NCBI GenBank assembly: GCA_964346145.1
Contig: CAYFTL010000013.1
Coordinates: 1 to 48,657, forward strand
Source of the DNA: CAYFTL01 sp964346145
GTDB lineage: Bacteria; Bacillota; Clostridia; Christensenellales; Aristaeellaceae
DNA: 48,657 bases
Reading direction: 5' to 3'
The notes under the pieces were generated by a model, which saw nothing but the letters and a program-made list of their open reading frames with translations, had not been told where the DNA came from and did not search any database. The position numbers and the translations under genes were made by a program. Within the stretch, counting starts at the first letter, position 1. The number at the start of each line of letters is the position of its first letter. Below are positions 43,301 to 48,657 of this stretch, one piece after another.

Positions 43301-44409
43301 TAACCCTACGCAATATTATGCGCTACAAAAAACGTATGTTTATGATGGTTGTGGGCATAGGCGGCTGTACTGCGTTGCTAATCACCGGATTGGGCGTAGG
43401 CGATTCGGTCACCAACATTGTCAACCACCAGTTTAACGAAATTACGACCTACGATATCAAGGCGACTTTTACCGACCCGCTGGACGCATCGGCCCAAGAA
43501 ACTTTGCTCAGCCAATGGGGCGACTCGGTTGAAGGTGCGCTGTTCCTGCACGAGGGAAGTGTAGATGTCTCCAGCACATCGAGCACCAAATCAGCCACAA
43601 TCATCTCCAGCGATCAAAGTGATATTTCTAACTTTATCGACATGCACCGCGGGCAAAATCCTATCGCTACTCCCCAGGCCGGGGAGGCTGTGATCAGCCA
43701 AGGGTTGGCAGCCGACCTAAATTTAAGCCCGGGCAAGGAGCTGTTGCTGTACGATTCGGATATGCGCCAGATGAAACTGACGGTGAGCGGCGTGTTCGAC
43801 AACTATATCGGCGACTACGTGTACGTAGGCAACCAAACCGCACGAAACGGGTGGGGATATAAACCCGAAGTAAATTCGGCCTACATCAATATCCCGCCGG
43901 AAGCCGACCCCCATGCGGCGGCCACGATCATCTCCGGCGACGAGAGCGTGGCCAACATTATCGTCAACAGCGAGATGCGCGGCGTGTTTACCGATATGAT
44001 TTCTAGCATGAACACCATCGTGCTTGTAATCGTGGCTTGTGCGGGAGCGCTGGCCTTTATCGTGCTGTACAACCTGACCAACATCAATATTACTGAACGC
44101 GTGCGCGAAATCGCTACGCTGAAGGTGCTGGGCTTTTATCCAAAAGAGGTCAGCGCTTACGTGTTTTCTGAGAACATCGTCCTCACCTTCCTGGGTATTT
44201 TGGCCGGAGCACCGCTGGGTATTTGGCTGCATTCCTTCGTGATCTCCCAAATCAAAGTGAACATGGTGCATTTTTCAGCCAGGATTGCGCCTATGAGCTA
44301 CGTTTGGGCGGTGGTGCTCACCTTTGTATTCACCTTTTTTGTCAACTTTTTCATGCGTTCCAAACTGAAGAAGGTGAACATGGCCGAATCCCTCAAAACC
44401 GTGGAATAA
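40351..44409 (+). CDS. FtsX-like ABC permease with a very long extracytoplasmic coiled coil
   Basis: 1352 residues from ATG 40351 (an in-frame TTG at 40324 is possible but lacks a ribosome site). One N-terminal helix (about residues 13-35), then a MacB-like periplasmic-core segment, then from about 250 to 800 a long alpha-helical coiled coil rich in E/L/K/A/D/Q with pieces such as ELKDGRAKLEDARQEY. Three further helices with FtsX motifs follow (MTRMVEEQRTQIGVLKAIGY near 850), a second core domain, and three C-terminal helices with NITERVREIATLKVLGFYP. The ATPase partner is directly upstream. In this family the coiled coil reaches into or across the wall. The substrate is unknown; many such systems handle antimicrobial peptides or lipids. 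Confidence 0.9.
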   Translation: MKALHKSTFREIKSSLGRYMAILAIVALGVGFFAGLGVSRDVMVAMGDAYLSEQRLFDFQLISTLGFTPDDVDFIGNAQHVREAEGSVSTDVLCISDDGADLVLKAHTLNEFINLPKLTAGRMPQSANEILVDCRWFSEDRLGSQIKISPSNDQDKLDMFAHENYTVVGLIDSPLYLKYDRGTTSLGNGSVSAFMFLMPGGFYVDYFTEIYLLTDAQGSIYSDEYEEAIDAITDSITQLGETRADVRYTTIVNEAKAELKDGRAKLEDARQEYLTERAKAEKELRDARAELEEGETTLLENEQKLKDGQRELADGRKQYNLGKQELEDSRKLFNAQKKAAIKKLNDAEKQLKDQLDGAKDGKQKIEDSGVLEQHAQLVDAIPRLQGGIDILESKRQEFLEAGDQLQASLEQVRAGIGQVEQAKAAAGKPLNEQVSDLDKAIEEAERELGSLTPSDAPQIKELEEAISAWHNELSEIEGQLAARQGEKADLEAKKSSVESEISLYRQEIADVQAEINSLDPQNDAEKIAELHQLITDWEGKIAQCQARLDSISANISEKESQMEKLKAQSAALTQTINDAQEELSGLSAEGDDERIAQLKALIAEKTEQKKQLQGQLANINQTFDEQLRPLQAQEASLKEQLDQYTASKEQTLQTIDSQLSDLNGQLTQARDGLRQIEDSQVLAQYAQLQDALPKLEAGLEQLGKQRESAKAQFGAAERKIKSGEISLAEAKAQLEDAQAELSDGLKQLEEGKTELEEGLTAYQEGVEEANAEFAKADAELGDAEAELEDGQQKIDEIEAPTVYTLDRSTNAGYIFFQNDSQIVQGIAKVFPLFFFMVAALVCMTTMTRMVEEQRTQIGVLKAIGYSRYAIMGKYMVYSGSAALIGCLIGFFGGSYMFPAVIWQAYHIMYSFADSITYLMDWRLGIISLGASLLCSVGATWASVRREMAVVPAQLIRPQTPKAGKRTILERISFVWNRLKFMHKVTLRNIMRYKKRMFMMVVGIGGCTALLITGLGVGDSVTNIVNHQFNEITTYDIKATFTDPLDASAQETLLSQWGDSVEGALFLHEGSVDVSSTSSTKSATIISSDQSDISNFIDMHRGQNPIATPQAGEAVISQGLAADLNLSPGKELLLYDSDMRQMKLTVSGVFDNYIGDYVYVGNQTARNGWGYKPEVNSAYINIPPEADPHAAATIISGDESVANIIVNSEMRGVFTDMISSMNTIVLVIVACAGALAFIVLYNLTNINITERVREIATLKVLGFYPKEVSAYVFSENIVLTFLGILAGAPLGIWLHSFVISQIKVNMVHFSARIAPMSYVWAVVLTFVFTFFVNFFMRSKLKKVNMAESLKTVE

Positions 44410-44412
44410 GCG

Positions 44413-44441
44413 GATACAACCCAGGGATTGTGTGCTATAAT
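44413..44441 (+). promoter_or_regulatory. Promoter of the RspA/ManD-like gene
   Basis: Good TATAAT at 44436-44441; -35 (GATACA, 44413-44418) is poor. It lies 43 bases before the ATG. Confidence 0.5.
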
Positions 44442-44484
44442 CAGGCTGTAGATGTATTCAACGCGACGGAAGAGAGGTTTTGGT

Positions 44485-45699
44485 ATGGCTATTCAAATCC
44501 GCGACATACGCGCCATCGTCACCGCACCCCAAGGCATCCCGCTGGTGGTAGTGAAAATTGAAACCACCGAACCTGAACTGTACGGCCTGGGCTGCGCCAC
44601 CTATACCCAGCGCTACCAAACAGTGGCTTACGAAGTAGAAACCCATATAAAGCCGCTCCTGATGGGCAAAGGTGTTGCCCGAATAGAGGACATTTGGCAG
44701 ATGACCATGGTGAACCCCTACTGGCGCAACGGACCGGTGCTGGGCAACGCCCTTTCGGGCGTGGACATGGCGCTGTGGGACATTAAGGGCAAACTGGCCG
44801 GAATGCCGGTTTATGATCTGCTGGGCGGAAAAGTCCGGGAAGGGGTGCGCGTATACCGCCACGCCGACGGAAAGACCTTTGAAGAGGTTGGCGACCGGGT
44901 GCAGGCGTATTTGGAAGAGGGCGTGCAGGTTGTACGCATTCAGTACGGCGGGTACGGCGGCAACGCTGAAGGCCGCCAGACCTTAGAGGAAATGAAGCCC
45001 GAGGTAGCCTGCCCCGGCAACTATTACGACCCGACCGCATACCGGCAGGACACGGTGGCGCTTTTCGCTTACATGCGCGAACGCTTCGGCAACCAACCCG
45101 AATTTTGCCACGATGTGCACGAGCACTTAGAACCCATAGAAGCCATCGGCTTAGCCAAGGATTTGGAGGCGTACCGGCCATTTTTTCTGGAGGATGCACT
45201 GGCGCCCGAGCAAGGCGATTGGTTCCAGCTGATGCGCACCCAAACTCACACCCCCATCGCCATGGGTGAACTGTTCAACAACCCCCGGGAGTACGTTCCG
45301 CTGATTTCCGAAAAGCTAATTGACTTTATCCGTTGCCACATTTCCCAGATCGGCGGCATCACCCCCGCCCGCAAGCTGGCGATTTTGTGTGAGGCTTTCA
45401 GCGTACGCACCGCCTGGCACGGCCCGGGTGACGTTTCGCCGGTGGGCCACGCCGCCAACATTCACTTGGATTTAAGCTCTTGGAATTTTGGCATTCAAGA
45501 ATGGAGCGGCTTCAACCAGGCCAGCCTGGATGTGTTCCCTGGGTGTCCCGAGCTTCGCGGCGGCTATGTGTACGCCAACGACAAGCCCGGCCTGGGCATC
45601 GACATCGACGAAAAGCTGGCAGCAAAATTCCCTTGCGAATTTAAGCTGCCTGAGTGGACCAACACCCGGCGCCCCGACGGCACGCTGGCACGCCCCTAA
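44485..45699 (+). CDS. Enolase-superfamily sugar-acid dehydratase (RspA/D-mannonate dehydratase-like)
   Basis: 404 residues from ATG 44485, after AGAGAGG. The protein begins IQIRDIRAIVTAPQG, with the cap-domain GPVLGNALSGVDMALWDIKG typical of ManD/RspA. Barrel motifs: CHDVHEHLEP (metal Asp and His), FFLEDALAPE (metal Glu), MGELFNN (metal Glu), IRCHISQIGGITPARK and TAWHGPGDVSPVGHAANIHLDL. These place it in the mannonate-dehydratase (ManD) subgroup, which dehydrates D-mannonate or D-gluconate to 2-keto-3-deoxy acids; some members have low activity. The CPGNYYDPTAYRQ insert is a subgroup mark. Stop is followed by a 23-bp terminator shared with the convergent GNAT gene. Confidence 0.87.
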   Translation: MAIQIRDIRAIVTAPQGIPLVVVKIETTEPELYGLGCATYTQRYQTVAYEVETHIKPLLMGKGVARIEDIWQMTMVNPYWRNGPVLGNALSGVDMALWDIKGKLAGMPVYDLLGGKVREGVRVYRHADGKTFEEVGDRVQAYLEEGVQVVRIQYGGYGGNAEGRQTLEEMKPEVACPGNYYDPTAYRQDTVALFAYMRERFGNQPEFCHDVHEHLEPIEAIGLAKDLEAYRPFFLEDALAPEQGDWFQLMRTQTHTPIAMGELFNNPREYVPLISEKLIDFIRCHISQIGGITPARKLAILCEAFSVRTAWHGPGDVSPVGHAANIHLDLSSWNFGIQEWSGFNQASLDVFPGCPELRGGYVYANDKPGLGIDIDEKLAAKFPCEFKLPEWTNTRRPDGTLARP

Positions 45700-45710
45700 A
45701 TAGGTAAATT

Positions 45711-45766
45711 CATATAACAAAAACCCTGACGCCAATTTCTTCAGGCGTCAGGGTTTTTGTTATATG
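45711..45766. terminator. Bidirectional terminator with a 23-bp perfect stem
   Basis: CATATAACAAAAACCCTGACGCC (45711-45733) read as two shorter halves pairs perfectly with 45744-45766; loop of 10 bases. The right arm contains the stop codon of the GNAT gene (45760-45762). A5 and T5 runs sit in the arms, so it stops transcription on both strands. Confidence 0.92.
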
Positions 45767-46260
45767 AGTTTTTCCATGCGGTAGTCATCCATTACAAATC
45801 CGTTGCCGATGTCGGTTACCATGGAACCGGCGATGGCAAACCCCATCTTTTTGTAGGCGGCAATCGAAGGATTGTCTTTGTTGACCGTTAGCCAAATCAA
45901 GTTAAGCCGGTGCAGCTTACAAATATCGGCCAAGCGATCCATTGCCGAAAAAGCATAGCCCTTTCCCCTATGCGCCGCCAGCAAATATATTTTGCTCAAA
46001 AACATCTCCTGTTTTATGTGATCGATTTTTATGGCCAAATATCCGACATGGATGTTTTCGTGATCTATAAAATAGTATTCATAGCCATCGTCCACAGCTT
46101 GAGTTATGGCGTCGGGCGATTGAAACTTTTTGAGCATATACTCAATCTGCTGCGCACAGAGTATGGACCCATAGTGCTCCCGCCAAATGATTCCCGCCAT
46201 ATCTGACACGGCTAAAATATCGGCCGGCGAAGTGATTTGGTACAGAGCTGATGCGCTCAT
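45760..46260 (-). CDS. GNAT family N-acetyltransferase
   Basis: 166 residues. The start is placed at ATG 46260, with GGGGG about 7 bases upstream; ATG 46266 has the same site with no spacer and is less likely. The acetyl-CoA-binding motif is LLAAHRGKGYAFSAMD (R/Q-x2-G-x-G/A form), followed by LNLIWLTVNKDNPSIAAYKKMGF, the classic GNAT C-terminal half. It acetylates an amine on a small molecule or protein; the substrate is unknown. Convergent with the dehydratase, downstream of the SDR terminator. Confidence 0.88.
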   Translation of the reverse strand: MSASALYQITSPADILAVSDMAGIIWREHYGSILCAQQIEYMLKKFQSPDAITQAVDDGYEYYFIDHENIHVGYLAIKIDHIKQEMFLSKIYLLAAHRGKGYAFSAMDRLADICKLHRLNLIWLTVNKDNPSIAAYKKMGFAIAGSMVTDIGNGFVMDDYRMEKLI

Positions 46261-46350
46261 TTGCATTCCCCCATTGTGCAGCTGACCTGGTAGGCGGATC
46301 ATCGCTGGTGCTTACACTTATATTGAAACATGCTCGAGTTTTGAAACCAC

Positions 46351-46402
46351 AAAACAAAAGCCCGCCGGGCATTTTGTCAACGCGCCGGGCGGGATCCTTT
46401 TG
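46351..46402 (-). terminator. Terminator of the lactonase-SDR operon
   Basis: On the minus strand a GC-rich hairpin (CCCGCCCGGCGC pairing with GCCCGGCGGGC, one bulge) is followed by TTTTGTTTTG. Confidence 0.75.
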
Positions 46403-46438
46403 CGTTTCAAATCGAAAAGCACAATTTAACGACAAGCA

Positions 46439-47305
46439 TTATCTTGCCCCTTCTTGAGCTTTTAGCATTTCCATCGCCTGCGCCCTAAGGGTCTCATAAT
46501 AGCCGTCCGGCGCCCATTTCATGTCTGCAAACCCCTCAGGCACGGAAGGCAGAGCCAAACCGCCATCTACCTGAATTTCGATACCCGTTATGTAGGAAGC
46601 CTTATCACTGGCCAAGTAGGCGATTAGCTCGCCATTGTCTTGAGGCAAGCCCATCCTGCCCAGCGGAATATTCTCTTCCAGTGGATAATAGCGCTTTGCG
46701 CCCTCCTCCGCCTTGGGGCGTGGTTTGGGTTCGCGTACCTGTGTAGCGCCGGGGGCCACGCAGTTCACTCGGATTCCGTAGGGAGCCAAATCCAGCGCCG
46801 CCGATTGGACTGCCCTGCGGATGGCCGCCTTTGACCCGCCATACACAAAATCGTCGGGGTGAGCGCAGGAAGCCCGCGTAGATGTAACAAAGATGATACA
46901 CCCTTTGATTCCGTCCCTGACCATAAGCCGAGCCGCCTGTCCCGCCGCCAGGAAAGAACCCGCAAAGTTGGCATCAAAAACCTCATCAATTTGTGCGCGG
47001 GTAACGGTTAACACGCTGTTGCGCCTATCCACCCCGGCGTTGTTGACCAGCAGTTCCAATCCGCCTAATGCGTGATATGCCTCCAGCACCATGCGCTCCG
47101 GCGCGTCATCCGCCTGAAGTGAGGCCTGCAACACAATACACCTGCGCCCCAAAGCCTCAATTTGCGCTCGGGTTTGCTCTGCACCCTCTCGATTGGTGGA
47201 GTAGGTGATCGCCACATCCCACCCTTCCCGGGCGAGCACGATGGCCGTCCCCTGCCCTATGCCGCTGCTGGCTCCGGTTACCAAGGCCCGTTTTTTTTGC
47301 TCCAT
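46439..47305 (-). CDS. Short-chain dehydrogenase/reductase (glucose-1-dehydrogenase-like)
   Basis: 288 residues from ATG 47305 after GAGGAGATGTTTTT; the longer open frame to 47359 overlaps the lactonase stop and lacks a ribosome site. Motifs: NAD(P)-binding TGASSGIG, NNAGVDRRN, catalytic Ser in VTSTRAS, and YGGSK with the Tyr and Lys, then the C-terminal GIEIQVDGGLALP. This is the classical SDR family of sugar dehydrogenases and FabG-like reductases. A ~25-residue tail (FADMKWAPDGYYETLRAQAM) extends beyond the usual end. It follows the lactonase on the same strand (46 bases), suggesting sugar to lactone to acid. Confidence 0.88.
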   Translation of the reverse strand: MEQKKRALVTGASSGIGQGTAIVLAREGWDVAITYSTNREGAEQTRAQIEALGRRCIVLQASLQADDAPERMVLEAYHALGGLELLVNNAGVDRRNSVLTVTRAQIDEVFDANFAGSFLAAGQAARLMVRDGIKGCIIFVTSTRASCAHPDDFVYGGSKAAIRRAVQSAALDLAPYGIRVNCVAPGATQVREPKPRPKAEEGAKRYYPLEENIPLGRMGLPQDNGELIAYLASDKASYITGIEIQVDGGLALPSVPEGFADMKWAPDGYYETLRAQAMEMLKAQEGAR

Positions 47306-47351
47306 AAAAACATCTCCTCGCTGCCAAATGCATGGCTTCGGTCGACAATGT

Positions 47352-48362
47352 TTATTCATCCAAAGGCAATATACAGGTTGCTGCAGGAATGTTCAGTTTT
47401 GATTTTATAGTTCCGTCGGCTTTGACGACCGCGGTGACTTCACCACTGTCTTGGCAAGCGCACAGAATATAGTCCCCTACAACCACCATATCCCGGGGCG
47501 TTTTCCCGCCGCAAGCAACCACATTTTGAAGAACCGGCAGTGTTTTTTCGCTCAAGTCAAAAATCGCAACGCTGTCATGCCATCGGTTGGATGCGTACAG
47601 CCTTCGGTCCGCGCCCAACCGGATTGCGGCGCAGGAAGAACTTCCGGTGAAGTCTGCAGGCAAAGTCGAAATTCCCGCACTGCTTATGAGGCTCTTCTCT
47701 TGCAAATCGACCACGTACACCTCGTTGGACAACTCACCGACCACGTAGGCTGTTCTGCCATCCGGATCAACCGCCATATGGCGCGGACCCGCACCCGCCG
47801 GGGTTGAAATTGCACCCTGCACTTCATAGCCTTGTGCTCCCGGCACAAGTTTCCACACCTTGTCGCTACCCAAATCACACACCCACAGCGCCCCCCCCAC
47901 AAAACTACATTGATGCGCGTGCGGACCTTCCTGGCGCTGGGCGTTTATGCTCTTCCCGGTCAACTGTATGCGCTGTATATTCCCCGTGGGCACCCCATGT
48001 TGATCCAGCGCATACACACTTACGACTCCATCGCCGTAATTGGCAACCGCCGCCACCGAAAGATCGTCGGCAACCGCAACATGGCAAGGGGAAGAGCCGC
48101 CGGTGCCGTACACACACAACGTTTCCCATTGGCCGCTTGCCGTTTGCCGGGCACAAGCCATGGCGCCTTGGGGCTTGCCCTCAAACTCGCTACACTCCAG
48201 CGCAGCATACGAAAGGCCATTGCGCACGCACAAGTACGATGGATCCCTGAGCTTCAACACGGAGGTAACGCCAGAAAATAGGCCCGTTTTCTCATCCAAC
48301 TCCACCTGATACATTCCTTCGGACGCTGTGTTTGTAGTGTATGTACCCACCAACAGTTTCAT
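47352..48362 (-). CDS. Seven-bladed beta-propeller lactonase (6-phosphogluconolactonase/Pgl-like)
   Basis: 336 residues. It starts MKLLVGTYT after GGTGGGATATCT. The family (lactonase, PF10282) is seen in the N-terminal GTYT, GSSPCHVAVADDLSVAAVANYGDGVVSVY, GPHAHQCSF, GPRHMAVDPDGRTAYVVGELSNEVYVV and GGKTPRDMVV blocks, which are successive propeller blades. Pgl-type members open 6-phosphogluconolactone; relatives act on other aldonolactones. It leads an operon with the SDR. A weak promoter lies just upstream. Confidence 0.9.
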   Translation of the reverse strand: MKLLVGTYTTNTASEGMYQVELDEKTGLFSGVTSVLKLRDPSYLCVRNGLSYAALECSEFEGKPQGAMACARQTASGQWETLCVYGTGGSSPCHVAVADDLSVAAVANYGDGVVSVYALDQHGVPTGNIQRIQLTGKSINAQRQEGPHAHQCSFVGGALWVCDLGSDKVWKLVPGAQGYEVQGAISTPAGAGPRHMAVDPDGRTAYVVGELSNEVYVVDLQEKSLISSAGISTLPADFTGSSSCAAIRLGADRRLYASNRWHDSVAIFDLSEKTLPVLQNVVACGGKTPRDMVVVGDYILCACQDSGEVTAVVKADGTIKSKLNIPAATCILPLDE

Positions 48363-48397
48363 AGATATCCCACCTTTTCATATCGCTTTAGTGTAAA

Positions 48398-48424
48398 ATG
48401 ATACGCGGTTGTGCCATCTGTCAA
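48398..48424 (-). promoter_or_regulatory. Promoter of the lactonase-SDR operon
   Basis: Minus strand TTGACA (48424-48419), 15 bases, TATCAT (48403-48398). The spacer is short, so strength is uncertain. Confidence 0.5.
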
Positions 48425-48551
48425 CATTCGATGCCTTATCGAAAATATTAAATACATTATAACGTTTTATACTACAGCATTCAAGAAATCACCGCCCAAT
48501 ACTTATCTTTTGAGGCACTAAAGCATACGGCAGAAATTTGCACAAAACATA

Positions 48552-48580
48552 TTGCATTTTTGTTCGTTGTATAGTATAAT
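48552..48580 (+). promoter_or_regulatory. Sigma-A promoter of tRNA-Pro
   Basis: TTGCAT (48552-48557), 17 bases, TATAAT (48575-48580), 25 bases before the mature 5' end. Confidence 0.8.
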
Positions 48581-48605
48581 AAATTTCGGTTCGCAAATCA
48601 GATAT

Positions 48606-48657
48606 CTGGGTGTGGCGCAGTTTGGTAGCGTGCTTGAATGGGGTTCAAGAGGCCGGA
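48606..48657 (+). tRNA. tRNA-Pro (anticodon GGG), cut by the window end
   Basis: 52 bases of the gene are present: acceptor 5' strand CTGGGTG, D-arm GCGCAGTTTGGTAGCGT, anticodon stem CTTGA/TCAAG around the loop ATGGGGT (anticodon GGG), variable bases AGGCC and the first T-stem bases GGA. The T loop and 3' acceptor strand lie beyond the window. The pattern matches bacterial tRNA-Pro. Confidence 0.92.

Noticed and set aside
1..48657. CRISPR arrays, transposons, integrases, phage genes
   Set aside because: No regularly spaced repeats, transposase motifs or terminal inverted repeats with target duplications were seen on either strand.

Overview
The window looks like chromosomal DNA of an anaerobic, low-to-mid GC Bacillota, most likely class Clostridia. 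The signs are strong AGGAGG-type ribosome binding sites with ATG, GTG and TTG starts, near-consensus sigma-A promoters (TTGACA-17-TATAAT), intrinsic terminators after most operons, rubredoxin-based redox genes and FtsX/ABC modules of clostridial type. A run of exactly 100 N inside glmM marks a scaffold gap, so this is a draft or metagenome assembly. I see no phage, transposon, plasmid or CRISPR genes; the region is ordinary chromosome with several unusual domain arrangements.

Layout. 1-4.6 kb: the start of a membrane-anchored protein (minus strand), an ABC exporter half-transporter, and a large surface protein with a basic cytoplasmic tail. 4.7-9 kb: operon of a DUF2461 protein, a phosphohexomutase and transketolase. 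9-14 kb: patatin-like phospholipase, glmM (with the gap), RNase R and secG. 14.1-19.4 kb: carbohydrate block of a GH2 beta-glycosidase, L-rhamnose isomerase and a convergent GH78 alpha-L-rhamnosidase. 19.7-23.2 kb: a TPP riboswitch controlling a ThiXYZ-type pyrimidine ABC importer plus a TatD-family hydrolase. 23.4-26.9 kb: acyltransferase-3 membrane protein, DUF188 protein, hotdog thioesterase and a URO-D family protein. 27-29.5 kb: rubredoxin, a rubredoxin reductase with two fused rubredoxin-like modules, and a TetR regulator. 29.7-32.6 kb: small zinc-ribbon protein, FtsH and an HdeD-like membrane protein.

33-36.5 kb: envelope-lipid operon with a tandem-duplicated CmpB-like membrane protein, a phospholipase-D/cardiolipin-synthase-like enzyme split by an apparent -1 frameshift at an A8 tract, and a CDP-alcohol phosphatidyltransferase. 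36.6-39.4 kb: an aminoglycoside-phosphotransferase-like kinase fused to a Ser/Thr-kinase-like domain, translationally coupled to a Nudix hydrolase and divergent from an XRE/zinc-ribbon regulator. 39.6-44.4 kb: ABC ATPase plus a 1352-residue FtsX permease with a long periodic coiled coil. 44.4-48.4 kb: RspA/ManD-like sugar-acid dehydratase, GNAT, sugar-type SDR and a seven-bladed lactonase. The window ends inside a tRNA-Pro(GGG).

How the genes could work together. GH78, GH2 and RhaA would release and isomerise rhamnose from plant glycosides. The SDR, lactonase and dehydratase at the right end fit a non-phosphorylative oxidative sugar route. The thi operon imports a thiamine pyrimidine precursor under TPP control. 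The most unusual items are the two-kinase fusion, the A8 frameshift in the lipid operon, the TatD hydrolase in the thi operon, the double rubredoxin reductase and the periodic FtsX coiled coil.
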